Shown here: in pieces, positions 1-11,425 of the stretch
Layout: every line of letters starts with the position of its first letter
Numbering within the stretch: the first letter of the stretch is position 1
NCBI RefSeq assembly: GCF_900109455.1
Contig: NZ_FOAG01000016.1
Span: 1 to 64,000 of the forward strand
Direction of reading: 5' to 3'
From: Roseovarius azorensis
Lineage (GTDB): Bacteria; Pseudomonadota; Alphaproteobacteria; Rhodobacterales; Rhodobacteraceae
DNA length: 64,000 nt
The notes under the pieces: generated by a model
Databases searched by the model: none
Seen by the model: only the letters and a program-made list of their open reading frames with translations
What the model was told of the DNA's origin: nothing
Program-made: the position numbers and the translations under genes

Positions 1-1
1 A

Positions 2-55
2 GAGGCCGAAGAGAACTTCTATGCACAGCGCGACGTGCTCGATATGGTCGCGTGA
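2..55 (+). CDS. possible C-terminal tail of a truncated gene
   Basis: An open frame enters from the left edge and ends at a TGA at 53-55, giving a 17-residue acidic tail ending in DVLDMVA. Its composition looks protein-like, but there is too little to name it. If real, it belongs to the integrated element that starts at tRNA-Thr. Confidence 0.2.
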   Translation, partial: EAEENFYAQRDVLDMVA

Positions 56-584
56 AATGAAGCTATAGGTCTCCGACAAACCCGGAGCGATTCAGGACAA
101 TTACACGGCGACGAGTTGGTCCTGATGAAAGAGGCACGTGCGAACTTGTTATCGGCGCAATTTTAGGCGTGTTCGACCACAAGCGAGCGCAGGACAAACG
201 AGCGAACTAGGTATCGGCGCTTGCCAATTGCAGATAATCGGGGATACATTAGAGATACTCTCGGGGGAACACGAGGTTCTACAGGAACGAAATATGTAAA
301 TATTTCAATCTTGTAGAAGCTAGACGGGCCAGCTCCACGCGCCTACCGCCGGAGCCAAAAATGAGAACCGCTCTAGATGTCCCTCTCGGCTCAGCAGCGC
401 TGCTACCTTCTCCTGTGCTTCAGCAAGTCTTTGTCCTTAGACTGTGATCGCATTGCTTCGATATTCTCTTCACCCCGGCGCAACTGCCTAGGTGGTGGAC
501 TAATTCGAGAGACAGTCCTGCTCGGCGTTGGACGGTCTTTCAAGCATGACGGCGGAAGTGGAACTCGAGGCTCTCATGGTTCTC
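56..584. other. gene-poor, lower-G+C end of integrated element
   Basis: No convincing gene was found. G+C is visibly lower than in the core chromosome (about 53% in 181-240 by hand count). Two near-direct repeats of 19 bases lie at 140-158 and 202-220 (GCGAACTTGTTATCGGCGC and GCGAACTAGGTATCGGCGC, 3 mismatches, 62-bp period). A frame at 377-739 is open but has arginine- and serine-rich, low-complexity composition and no recognisable family, so it is not called. Confidence 0.5.
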
Positions 585-2099
585 TCAAGACACATCTATG
601 CGCGGCAGCTTGCAGATTTCCCGGTATAGCGTTTCGACCGGATATTCCCCGTAGTTCTCCCCAGCGGTGCGACCAGCGTGGCCTTGGATGGCCCCGAGGT
701 ATTCCGGCGCGATATCGGCATTGCGACCCACCGTCTTGAACCTATGTCTCCATGCATGGTTTGGCTGGATGCGCTCATCGGTGATACCGACGCTTTCCCG
801 CACCCAGACTGCAATCTTGTCTCTGGCGTTGCCTGAGCGTTTCTTGGCCTCTGCCGTGGTAGAGCCGCCCGAGTGGAAAAGATAACCGCTCTTAGCGCTT
901 GCGATGAAGTCCAGAAGGCCAATCTCCTGTAGGTGAGGGTGGACTGGCACGGCCCGATACATACCGGCTTTAACGCTTCCGGCCTCTGGCGTGATGGTGA
1001 GTTGTGGAATACCGTTCACGACGGTCAGGTCTTCTTTCCGAAGCTGGGTTATTTCGCCCGCCCTTGCTCCTGTATAGGCGCATATCCAAGGCACCCAACG
1101 GCATGCCAGCTTGTTATGGTGCGCCATGTTGGATGGGTGTTCAAAGACCTTGTTTGCAGCAGACAAGACGCATTTTGCCTCTGCTTCAGTGAACCCAGAC
1201 GACCGCGATTTGACCTTTGTAGGAATCTTGACGCTGACACTATTCGTCGGGTCGCTTTCTATGAGAAATTTGGAGTGCGCCAAACGGAAGACTGTCTTAA
1301 CCGCAGCTAGGTATTTCGCGCTGACGGTCTTTGGGTTCAGGCCTCTTTCGTGCCGCAGATAGTCCGTCCATTCGGATATTTCTCGCGGAGAGATGCGTTC
1401 AACATCCTCATGACCCAGATAATTTTTGAGGGCTTCCAACTTCTGGGCGAAGTCCTTGACCGTGTTCTCAGTTTTTCCGTTGGCGAGGTGATCTTTCTTC
1501 CACCTATCGAATAGGTCTGAAAGCGTCGACCCCGAAGCTGACTTTGGGGGTTTCTTTTCCGATGCCCATTCTGGGAACCGGTTGGCGTTCGGGTCGGGTG
1601 AGAAATCTCCCTGCGACCGCTTGTGCAGTTGTTCGGTGGCTTGTTCCCATGCGCGCTGAGTTTCTGTGATCAAACGCTTCCGCGATGTCTGATCAATGGC
1701 GATGCCCTCTTCGAACAAGACCTCGTCCACAGTCTGACCATACCACAGTTCCAACGCGCTATCGTCGCTCGCCGCCTGCTTGTTCAGTTGGGCAACGTGT
1801 TCCCAGATCGACGTTTCACCGGGTTCTTCATCCAAGGTTTCCATCAGGCGCTGATAGACTCGTCCTGACAAGCTAACGATTTGTTTGAGTGTTAGTGGTT
1901 CTGGTTTAGCCCGCAAGGCAGCCCAGCGGCATTGAAAGGCCGCATACTCGATAGCAAAGCGTTCCTTGGCTTCGGCAGGTTCGCGCGTTCGCAACGATTT
2001 CGATACTTCGGCGCGACCTACAGAGGCAGTGAGATCAGCCGGAACGCGCACGCGGATATAGTAGATTCCGCTATCCGGGTCTTTGACGGGACGGGGCAT
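585..2099 (-). CDS. tyrosine recombinase / site-specific integrase
   Basis: A 504-residue integrase of the phage and genomic-island type. It would catalyse site-specific recombination between an element attachment site and the neighbouring tRNA-Thr gene. The N-terminus (MPRPVKDPDSGIYYIRVRVP) matches the DUF6538-type arm region of island integrases. A central SAM-like core-binding segment follows (DLFDRWKKDHL ... YLGHEDVERISP). The catalytic domain shows the first arginine in YTGARAGEITQL, the H-x-x-R box in HAWRHRFKT, the second histidine in IQGHAG and the nucleophilic tyrosine in GENYGEY. An upstream start at 2141 is possible, but 2099 fits the family N-terminus better. The gene reads away from the tRNA, as is usual for tRNA-targeting islands. 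Confidence 0.9.
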   Translation of the reverse strand: MPRPVKDPDSGIYYIRVRVPADLTASVGRAEVSKSLRTREPAEAKERFAIEYAAFQCRWAALRAKPEPLTLKQIVSLSGRVYQRLMETLDEEPGETSIWEHVAQLNKQAASDDSALELWYGQTVDEVLFEEGIAIDQTSRKRLITETQRAWEQATEQLHKRSQGDFSPDPNANRFPEWASEKKPPKSASGSTLSDLFDRWKKDHLANGKTENTVKDFAQKLEALKNYLGHEDVERISPREISEWTDYLRHERGLNPKTVSAKYLAAVKTVFRLAHSKFLIESDPTNSVSVKIPTKVKSRSSGFTEAEAKCVLSAANKVFEHPSNMAHHNKLACRWVPWICAYTGARAGEITQLRKEDLTVVNGIPQLTITPEAGSVKAGMYRAVPVHPHLQEIGLLDFIASAKSGYLFHSGGSTTAEAKKRSGNARDKIAVWVRESVGITDERIQPNHAWRHRFKTVGRNADIAPEYLGAIQGHAGRTAGENYGEYPVETLYREICKLPRIDVS

Positions 2100-2190
2100 G
2101 ATAAGGGTCACTGTGTAGGACTCCTGTGTAGGAGTCGGCAAGCGTAGGGCGCTGATTTCGCGTAAATATTTGTGTTTGCTGGTGTTTTCA

Positions 2191-2236
2191 TGGTGCTGCT
2201 GGGGAGGATTGAACTCCCGACCTCACCCTTACCAAG
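2191..2236 (-). other. candidate attachment site (tRNA-Thr 3' half)
   Basis: The 3' half of tRNA-Thr is the likely recombination target of the integrase 91 bp away, because such enzymes usually use the anticodon or T-loop segment and restore the tRNA. The matching second copy should lie to the left, outside this window, so the exact core cannot be set here. Confidence 0.35.
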
Positions 2237-2265
2237 GGTGCGCTCTACCACTGAGCTACAGCAGC
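2191..2265 (-). tRNA. tRNA-Thr (GGT)
   Basis: The minus-strand sequence folds as a 75-nt cloverleaf. The acceptor stem is GCTGCTG/CAGCAGC with discriminator A and an encoded CCA (complement of 2191-2193). The D arm is TAGCTCAGTGGTAGAGC. The anticodon stem CACCC/GGGTG encloses loop TTGGTAA with anticodon GGT (threonine). The T arm contains GTTCAATC. The gene is intact although an integrated element adjoins its 3' end. Confidence 0.95.
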
Positions 2266-2351
2266 ACGTCGTGGCGCGCTGATTAGACGCTAATCCGCAA
2301 TGGCGCAAGGGGTAACTAGACGGTTTTTCACCGCTCCTGTAAAGAACCGGC

Positions 2352-2525
2352 ATGAGCAGGAAACAGACACCGGATGCAGGCGCGAAACAGGGCCAGAGCC
2401 GCGAGGACAGGCTGAAATCGGCATTGAAGGCCAATCTCGCGCGGCGTAAGGCACAGTCACGCGCGCGCGACGCGCAAGCGACACAGCCACCGGCAACCGC
2501 CGACAAGGGCAAGGACAAAGGGTAG
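2352..2525 (+). CDS. small basic conserved protein upstream of murA
   Basis: A 57-residue Lys/Arg/Gln-rich protein starting [10 protein letters not shown], with a helical core containing [20 protein letters not shown]. It lies just ahead of murA: its TAG ends 5 bases before the murA ATG, so the two are probably translated together. No domain or membrane segment is visible. Small basic proteins with a similar [11 protein letters not shown] core occur at this position in related genomes, from memory. Its function is unknown; a nucleic-acid-associated role is only a guess from charge. Confidence 0.65.
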   Translation: MSRKQTPDAGAKQGQSREDRLKSALKANLARRKAQSRARDAQATQPPATADKGKDKG

Positions 2526-2530
2526 AGCAG

Positions 2531-3799
2531 ATGGATTCGATCATCGTCACGGGCAATGGCCCCCTCCACGGGCAGATCCCGATCGCGGGCGCCAAGAACG
2601 CCTGCCTCACGCTGATGCCCGCAACCCTTCTAAGCGATGAGCCGCTGACCCTGACCAACGCGCCTCGGCTGTCGGACATCAAGACGATGACCACGCTCCT
2701 GCAATCGCTGGGGGCCGAGGTCTCGCAGTTGCAGGGCGGTCAGGTGCTGGCGATGTCCTCGCATGCGCTCGACAATCACGTCGCCGACTACGACATCGTG
2801 CGCAAGATGCGCGCCTCGATCCTCGTTCTGGGCCCGATGCTGGCGCGTCATGGACATGCGGTGGTCTCGCTGCCGGGCGGCTGCGCGATCGGCGCGCGCC
2901 CCGTCGATCTGCACCTCAGGGCGCTCGAGGCGATGGGGGCGGTGCTGGAACTGAAAGAGGGCTATGTCCACGCTACCGCGCCCGGCGGGCTCAGGGGCGG
3001 CGTGGTCGAGTTTCCCTTTGTTTCGGTCGGGGCTACGGAAAACGCGCTGATGGCGGCCACGCTGGCCAAGGGCACGACCGTGCTGAAGAACGCCGCGCGC
3101 GAACCCGAGATCGTCGACCTCGCGCAATGCCTGCGCAAGATGGGGGCCCAGATTGAGGGCGAGGGCACGCAGACGATCACCATTCAGGGGGTGGACCGGC
3201 TGGGCGGTGCGACCCATGCGGTCGTGGCCGACCGGATCGAGCTTGGTACCTACATGCTCGCCCCCGCGATCTGCGGCGGCGAGGTGGAACTGCTGGGCGG
3301 GCGGATGGATCTGGTGGGCGCGTTCTGCGAAAAACTCGACGCCGCCGGGATCAGCGTCTCGGACACCGGCAGGGGCCTCATGGTCAGCCGCAAGAACGGG
3401 CGCGTGCGCGCCGTCGACGTGGTGACCGAACCCTTCCCCGGTTTCCCGACCGACCTTCAGGCGCAGATGATGGCGCTGATGTGCACGGCCCAAGGCACCT
3501 CGGTGCTGGAAGAGCGGATTTTCGAAAACCGTTTCATGCACGCGCCGGAACTGATGCGCATGGGGGCCAGGATCGACGTGCATGGCGGCACCGCCACGGT
3601 GACCGGCGTCGAGCACCTCAAGGGCGCGCCGGTCATGGCGACCGATCTGCGCGCCAGCGTTTCGCTGATCCTCGCCGGGCTTGCCGCCGAGGGCGAAACC
3701 ATCGTCAACCGGGTCTACCACCTTGATCGCGGCTACGAGCGGGTCGAGGAAAAGCTGGGCAATGTCGGTGCCAGAATCGAGAGGATCAGCGGCCAATGA
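2531..3799 (+). CDS. murA: UDP-N-acetylglucosamine 1-carboxyvinyltransferase MurA
   Basis: 422 residues, normal length. This cytoplasmic enzyme transfers enolpyruvate from PEP to UDP-GlcNAc, the first committed step of peptidoglycan synthesis. The N-terminal substrate-binding lysine and asparagine lie in AGAKNACL (K22, N23). The PEP-reacting and fosfomycin-target cysteine is C118 in [16 protein letters not shown]. The C-terminus carries the family pattern [14 protein letters not shown] and [14 protein letters not shown]. It starts at ATG 2531 and overlaps the next gene by 4 bases (ATGA), so it heads a short operon with the DUF2948 gene. Confidence 0.97.
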   Translation: MDSIIVTGNGPLHGQIPIAGAKNACLTLMPATLLSDEPLTLTNAPRLSDIKTMTTLLQSLGAEVSQLQGGQVLAMSSHALDNHVADYDIVRKMRASILVLGPMLARHGHAVVSLPGGCAIGARPVDLHLRALEAMGAVLELKEGYVHATAPGGLRGGVVEFPFVSVGATENALMAATLAKGTTVLKNAAREPEIVDLAQCLRKMGAQIEGEGTQTITIQGVDRLGGATHAVVADRIELGTYMLAPAICGGEVELLGGRMDLVGAFCEKLDAAGISVSDTGRGLMVSRKNGRVRAVDVVTEPFPGFPTDLQAQMMALMCTAQGTSVLEERIFENRFMHAPELMRMGARIDVHGGTATVTGVEHLKGAPVMATDLRASVSLILAGLAAEGETIVNRVYHLDRGYERVEEKLGNVGARIERISGQ

Positions 3800-4266
3800 C
3801 CCGGGACGCCACATTCGAGGACGGGCGCGAGGCCCCGCTCAATCTGGGTGCGATGGACGCCGATGACCTCCGGGTGATCTCCGGCCTCGTGCAGGACGCG
3901 GTCTTTCCGATCACGGAAATGACCTGGCGGCCGGGGCAGCGTCGCTTTGGCATGCTGCTCAACCGCTTTCGCTGGGAGGATGCGGGGCGCGAGCGGCATG
4001 GGCCTGAACGCGTGCAGTCGCTGCTCGTGGTGGACAATGTGCTGCGTGTGGCCAGCCAGGGGATCGACCGGCGGGACAAGGACACGATCCTGTCGCTTCT
4101 CGCGGCAGATTTCGAGCCAGGCGAGGATGGTGCGGGCGATGTCCTGCTGACGCTCGCGGGCGATGGCGCGCTGCGGCTCTCGGTTGAGGCGCTGGAGGTC
4201 ACGCTCAAGGATGTGACCCGACCATACCGCGCACCCTCCGGCAAGGTGCCCCGGCACGACGACTGA
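3796..4266 (+). CDS. DUF2948 family protein
   Basis: 156 residues. It matches the alphaproteobacterial DUF2948 family, with hallmarks [27 protein letters not shown] near the N-terminus and [17 protein letters not shown] near the C-terminus. Its start overlaps the murA stop by 4 bases and hisD follows after 98 bp. This murA - DUF2948 - hisD order is common in Rhodobacteraceae. It has no signal peptide, membrane segment or obvious catalytic motif. The function is unknown. Confidence 0.88.
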   Translation: MTRDATFEDGREAPLNLGAMDADDLRVISGLVQDAVFPITEMTWRPGQRRFGMLLNRFRWEDAGRERHGPERVQSLLVVDNVLRVASQGIDRRDKDTILSLLAADFEPGEDGAGDVLLTLAGDGALRLSVEALEVTLKDVTRPYRAPSGKVPRHDD

Positions 4267-4364
4267 GCGCGGGGGCAGCGTCGGAACCGGGTATTTGCAC
4301 CAAGAAGAAACCAGGGCTTGAGACACATCCGCCACCCCGCTATGTCCCCGCGAAAGGAGCCGCC

Positions 4365-6867
<2,503 letters not shown>

Positions 6868-6899
6868 GACGCCCACCTTTTGACGAAAAGGGGGATCCT

Positions 6900-7811
6900 T
6901 TGGCAAGGGACCGAGGACAAGGCGACGATTACACCGGCCCGCTCAAGCGTCTGCTTCTGGGGGTTCTGGTCCTTTGCCTGATCGGCCTGTTCCTAGTCTG
7001 GCGTATCGACAGCCCGCGTGTCGAGCGGTTTCGGGCACAGGTGGTAGACCGGATCGTGCCCAACCTCGACTGGGCGATGGCACCGGTTACAAGCGCAGTG
7101 AACATCCTGCGCGATTTTCAGAGCTATCAGAGGATGTATCAGCAAAATCAGGATCTGCGCCGCGAGTTGCAGCAGATGAAGGCCTGGAAAGAGGCTGCGC
7201 TGCAACTCGAGCAGGAAAACGCGCGGCTGCTCGATCTCAACAACGTGCAACTCGATCCGCGCCTGACCTTCGTTACCGGCGTGGTGATGGCCGACAGCGG
7301 CTCGCCCTTCCGGCAATCGGTCCTGATCAACGTGGGCATGCGTGACGGGATCATGGATGGCTGGGCCGCGATGGACGGGCTGGGTCTGGTTGGGCGGGTC
7401 TCCGGGGTAGGGCGTAACACCGCACGGGTGATCCTGCTGACCGATACCTCCAGCCGCGTTCCGGTGACGATCCAGCCCTCCGGCCAGACGGCTCTGGTGG
7501 TGGGCGACAACAGTCTTGCGCCGCTCATCGACTTTGTCGAGGCCCCCGATCAGGTGCGGCCGGGCGACCGGGTGCTGACATCCGGGGATGGTGGGGTGTT
7601 CCCGGCGGGCCTGCTGGTCGGGCAACTGGCGACGGACCCGAGAGGACGGATGCGCCTGCGCATTGCCGCCGATTACGAACGGCTGGAATTCCTGCGCGTC
7701 CTGCGCAGCTACGGGCTGGAGGATCTGAGCGATCCCGGCCAGTTGATCGCGCCCGACCTCCTGCCGGACGACACAACCCCCGAAGCCGCCGCCGAGGCCG
7801 GCAATGGCTGA
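6900..7811 (+). CDS. mreC: rod-shape-determining protein MreC
   Basis: 303 residues. This bitopic inner-membrane protein of the elongasome activates PBP2. A cytoplasmic tail of about 17 residues is followed by a membrane segment (LLLGVLVLCLIGLFLVW, about 19-35), a coiled coil at about 65-110 (QNQDLRRELQQMKAWKEAAL), then the periplasmic beta-rich MreC domain (VVMADSGSPFRQSVLINVG; GLVGRVSGVG). It starts with TTG 6900 after GGGGGA. Its end overlaps the mreD start by 8 bases, which suggests translational coupling. Confidence 0.93.
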   Translation: MARDRGQGDDYTGPLKRLLLGVLVLCLIGLFLVWRIDSPRVERFRAQVVDRIVPNLDWAMAPVTSAVNILRDFQSYQRMYQQNQDLRRELQQMKAWKEAALQLEQENARLLDLNNVQLDPRLTFVTGVVMADSGSPFRQSVLINVGMRDGIMDGWAAMDGLGLVGRVSGVGRNTARVILLTDTSSRVPVTIQPSGQTALVVGDNSLAPLIDFVEAPDQVRPGDRVLTSGDGGVFPAGLLVGQLATDPRGRMRLRIAADYERLEFLRVLRSYGLEDLSDPGQLIAPDLLPDDTTPEAAAEAGNG

Positions 7812-8343
7812 TCGGCTGATCCCGCGGCACTGGCTGATGCGCATGCTCTACCTGGCACTGTGCCTCGTGCTGATCTTCACCCTGCTGCTGCCGCTCGACA
7901 TCCTGCCGCCTAGCTGGGCCGGACCCGATCTCATGCTGGCGCTCACCTGCGCCTGGGTGGTGCGCCGGCCGGAATATGTGCCTGCCGCTCTCATCGCGCT
8001 GGTCGCGCTGTCGATGGACCTGCTGCTGCAGCGCCCACCGGGCCTGTGGGCGGCTCTGGTCGTCGTCGGCGCGGAAACACTGCGCAATCGCGTGCTCATG
8101 CTGCGCGATCTCAGCTTCGCTGCGGAATGGGCCTCGGTCGCCAGCACGATGATCCTGATCACGCTGGGCTATCGCATCCTGCTCGCGCTTTTCATGGTCG
8201 ACCAGGCCCCGCTCGGCCTGTCCCTGATGCAGCTTCTCTCGACACTGATGGTCTACCCGTTCGTCGCCTTCGCTTCGCAAAGCCTGCTTGGTGTGCGCAA
8301 ACTGGCGCCGGGCGACCTTGACGCGATGGGCAAACGGCCATGA
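7804..8343 (+). CDS. mreD: rod-shape-determining membrane protein MreD
   Basis: 179 residues, strongly hydrophobic with about five membrane segments (for example MLYLALCLVLIFTLLLPLDI and WASVASTMILITLGY). It matches MreD in size and position. It is an integral inner-membrane partner of MreC. It overlaps mreC by 8 bases and mrdA by 4 bases (ATGA). Family assignment rests on hydropathy plus operon position, because MreD sequences diverge strongly. Confidence 0.88.
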   Translation: MADRLIPRHWLMRMLYLALCLVLIFTLLLPLDILPPSWAGPDLMLALTCAWVVRRPEYVPAALIALVALSMDLLLQRPPGLWAALVVVGAETLRNRVLMLRDLSFAAEWASVASTMILITLGYRILLALFMVDQAPLGLSLMQLLSTLMVYPFVAFASQSLLGVRKLAPGDLDAMGKRP

Positions 8344-10283
8344 GACGTCCGGGGCGCGAGAACACCGAGAGCCAGCGCCGGATCACCCGCCGAGGTCTGA
8401 TCCTGGGCGGGCTGCAGACTGGTGTGCTGGGGGTTCTGGCGCTCAGGATGCGGTTCATGCAGGTCGAACAGGCCGACCAGTTTCGCCTGCTCGCGGACGA
8501 AAACCGCATCAATATCCAGCTTATTCCGCCCACGCGCGGGCGCATATTCGACCGCAACGGTGCAATTATCGCCGACAACGTGCCCAGCTATCGCATCACC
8601 ATCGTGCGGGAACAGGCCGGTGATGTCGATTCCGTGATCACCCGCCTCGCGCAACTGATCGAACTTGACCCCGACGAACTGGAACGGGCCCGGCGTGACC
8701 TGCGTGAGTTGCGCGGCGACACGCCGGTCACCGTCGCCGACCGCGTCAGCTGGAGTGCGCTCAGCCGGGTCGCGGTCAATGCCCCCGCCCTGCCTGGCGT
8801 CCTGCCAGAGGTGGGCCTGTCCCGGCGCTATCCGGCGAAGGGCGACTATGCGCATGTGATCGGCTATGTCGGCCCGGTCAGCGAGCGCGACCTGGAAAAT
8901 ACCGATGCCCCCGAACAGCTGCTGCGACTGCCGCGGTTCCAGATCGGCAAGATTGGTCTCGAGGCACAGCGCGAGAACCTCCTGCGCGGCAGCGCTGGTA
9001 CCCGGCAGGTCGAGGTCAACGCCGCCGGGCGCGTCATGCGCGAACTGGACCGGCAAGAGGGACAGCCCGGCGCCGATCTGCAGACCACGCTCGACAACAG
9101 CCTTCAGGGCTATTGCAGTGCACGACTGGACGGCGAGAGCGCCGCCGTGGTGGTGCTCGACTGCGACAACGGCGATATTCTCGCCTGCGCTTCGTCGCCA
9201 AGCTATGACGCGAACCTCTTTGTGCGGGGCATCTCCTCGACCGATTACCGGGCGCTGCTGGAAAACCCCTATCGCCCGCTGCCCAACAAGGCGGTGCAGG
9301 GGATCTATCCGCCGGGATCGACCTTCAAGATGGTGACGGCGCTGGCGGCGCTGGAGGATGGCAAGATAGGCCTCGATGAAACCGTCTATTGCCCTGGCCA
9401 CCTGACGGTCAGCGGTCGTCGGTTCCATTGCTGGAAACGCGGCGGACACGGTAACATGGACCTGCACCGCTCGCTACGCGAAAGCTGCGACATCTATTAT
9501 TACGAACTGGCCCTGCGCACCGGCATCGAAAGGATCAGCGCCATGGCCGAGCGCCTTGGCCTCGGTGTGCAGTTCGACCTGCCGATGACCAGCGTGGCCA
9601 AGGGTCTCGCCCCAACGAAGGAATGGAAACTCTCCAATCGCGGCGAACCATGGGTGGTCGGTGACAGCGTCAACGCCGCCATCGGCCAGGGCTTCGTTCT
9701 GGCCTCACCCCTGCAACTGGCGGTGATGACCGCCCGCCTCGCCACCAGCCGCAGCGTGACGCCACGGCTGATCAAGTCGGTGGACGGCGTCGAACAACCG
9801 ACCGGTCATGGCGAGGATCTCGGCCTCAACGAGAACATGCTGCGTGAGATCCGCAACGCGATGTTCGCCGTGTCCAACAGCAATCGCGGCACCGCCTACA
9901 ACTCACGCATCGTCGAGGATGCCTTCCGCATGGCCGGCAAGACCGGCACCAGCCAGGTGCGCAATATCACGGCCACCGAGCGCGCGGGCGGCGTGATCAG
10001 CAACAAGAACCTGCCCCGCGAACAGCGCGATCACGCGCTCTTCGTCAATTTCGCGCCGTTCGACACCCCCAGGATCGCCGTCGCGGTCGTGGTCGAACAT
10101 GGCGGCGGCGGATCGACCGCGGCGGCGCCGATTGCCCGCGACATTACCCTGCAGGCGCTTTACAATGGCGATCCGCCGCTCGAGGCCTATCCGACCGCCG
10201 ACCGCCCGGCGGTCAAGGCCCGGCAGGAGCAGTTTCGCCGCACCCGCCCGCTACCGGATGCAGAGGCAAAAGACCGCGCATGA
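8340..10283 (+). CDS. mrdA: penicillin-binding protein 2 (elongasome transpeptidase)
   Basis: 647 residues. This class B PBP cross-links side-wall peptidoglycan as partner of RodA. A short cytoplasmic N-terminus and membrane anchor (LILGGLQTGVLGVLALRM) precede the dimerisation domain (PPTRGRIFDRNGAIIADN). The transpeptidase domain has the SxxK nucleophile at S327 in PPGSTFKM, the second motif S382-C-D, and K534-T-G-T in AGKTGTSQVR. The cysteine-containing second motif is a PBP2-family variant. It overlaps mreD and rodA by 4 bases each. Confidence 0.96.
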   Translation: MRRPGRENTESQRRITRRGLILGGLQTGVLGVLALRMRFMQVEQADQFRLLADENRINIQLIPPTRGRIFDRNGAIIADNVPSYRITIVREQAGDVDSVITRLAQLIELDPDELERARRDLRELRGDTPVTVADRVSWSALSRVAVNAPALPGVLPEVGLSRRYPAKGDYAHVIGYVGPVSERDLENTDAPEQLLRLPRFQIGKIGLEAQRENLLRGSAGTRQVEVNAAGRVMRELDRQEGQPGADLQTTLDNSLQGYCSARLDGESAAVVVLDCDNGDILACASSPSYDANLFVRGISSTDYRALLENPYRPLPNKAVQGIYPPGSTFKMVTALAALEDGKIGLDETVYCPGHLTVSGRRFHCWKRGGHGNMDLHRSLRESCDIYYYELALRTGIERISAMAERLGLGVQFDLPMTSVAKGLAPTKEWKLSNRGEPWVVGDSVNAAIGQGFVLASPLQLAVMTARLATSRSVTPRLIKSVDGVEQPTGHGEDLGLNENMLREIRNAMFAVSNSNRGTAYNSRIVEDAFRMAGKTGTSQVRNITATERAGGVISNKNLPREQRDHALFVNFAPFDTPRIAVAVVVEHGGGGSTAAAPIARDITLQALYNGDPPLEAYPTADRPAVKARQEQFRRTRPLPDAEAKDRA

Positions 10284-11419
10284 GCTATCTCGAATATACG
10301 GTCAAATCCACACCCACCGGCCCGGGCAAGATCCTCTATCTGAACTGGCCACTGATCATCCTGCTCTGCGCGGTGGCGGGCATCGGCACCCTGATGCTCT
10401 ACTCCGTCGCGGGCGGCTCGATGTCGCCATGGGCAGAGCCGCACATGAAGCGATTTGCGCTCGCCCTCGCCGGGATGTTCGTCGTCGCCATGGTGCCGAT
10501 ATGGTTTTGGCGCAACATATCGCTGCTGGCCTATCTTGTCTCGCTCGCACTGCTGGTTGCCGTTGCTCTTGTCGGCATCGAAGGCAAGGGGGCGCAGCGC
10601 TGGATTGATCTGGGCTTCATGCGGCTGCAGCCTTCGGAACTGGTCAAGATCACTCTCGTGATGCTGCTGGCGGCCTATTACGACTGGTTGCCGATGTCAC
10701 GTGTATCCCGACCCTTCTGGGTGCTGATCCCGGTTGCGTTGATCCTGGCCCCGGTGGCCCTCGTCCTGAAACAGCCCGATCTGGGCACCTCTATCCTGCT
10801 TCTGGCGGCAGGCGGGGTGATGATGTTCCTGGCAGGCGTCCACTGGGCCTATTTCGCGACCGTCATCCTGGCCATGGCAGGCGGTGTGTTCGCCGTCATC
10901 AAGAGCCGCGGCACAGACTGGCAACTGCTTGAAAACTATCAGTACCGGCGCATCGACACCTTTCTCAACCCGGAAAATGACCCGCTCGGCGCAGGCTATC
11001 ACATCACTCAGTCCAAGATCGCCCTCGGCTCGGGCGGCTGGACCGGGCGTGGCTTCATGCAGGGCACTCAGTCGCGGCTGAACTTCCTGCCAGAGAAACA
11101 CACAGATTTCATTTTCGTGACGCTGGCCGAGGAATTCGGCTTTGTCGGTGCGGTTTCCATTCTGGGCCTCTATGCGCTGATCCTCGTGTTCTGCATCGCC
11201 GCCGCATTGTCCAACCGTGATCGGTTCTCGTCTTTGCTCATCCTTGGCGTGGCGGTGACGTTCTTTTTGTTCTTCGCGGTGAACATGGCGATGGTCATGG
11301 GGCTGATGCCCGTCGTGGGCGTGCCGCTGCCGCTGATCAGCTATGGCGGTTCGGCGATGCTGGTGCTGATGGTGGGTTTCGGCCTTGTCCAGAGCGCGCA
11401 TATCCACAAACCAAGGTGA
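10280..11419 (+). CDS. rodA: peptidoglycan glycosyltransferase RodA
   Basis: 379 residues, SEDS family. It polymerises lipid II into glycan strands for rod elongation together with PBP2. About ten membrane segments are visible. SEDS signatures include GSMSPWAEPHMKRF, KGAQRWIDLGFMRLQPSEL, the catalytic-region LKQPDLGTS, FLPEKHTDFIF and the terminal GVPLPLISYGGSAML. Last gene of the mreBCD-mrdA-rodA operon, overlapping mrdA by 4 bases. Confidence 0.96.
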   Translation: MSYLEYTVKSTPTGPGKILYLNWPLIILLCAVAGIGTLMLYSVAGGSMSPWAEPHMKRFALALAGMFVVAMVPIWFWRNISLLAYLVSLALLVAVALVGIEGKGAQRWIDLGFMRLQPSELVKITLVMLLAAYYDWLPMSRVSRPFWVLIPVALILAPVALVLKQPDLGTSILLLAAGGVMMFLAGVHWAYFATVILAMAGGVFAVIKSRGTDWQLLENYQYRRIDTFLNPENDPLGAGYHITQSKIALGSGGWTGRGFMQGTQSRLNFLPEKHTDFIFVTLAEEFGFVGAVSILGLYALILVFCIAAALSNRDRFSSLLILGVAVTFFLFFAVNMAMVMGLMPVVGVPLPLISYGGSAMLVLMVGFGLVQSAHIHKPR

Positions 11420-11425
11420 TCCGAC

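Noticed and set aside
377-739. 120-codon frame near the left edge
   Set aside because: No ribosome site or family match; half overlaps the integrase gene on the other strand.
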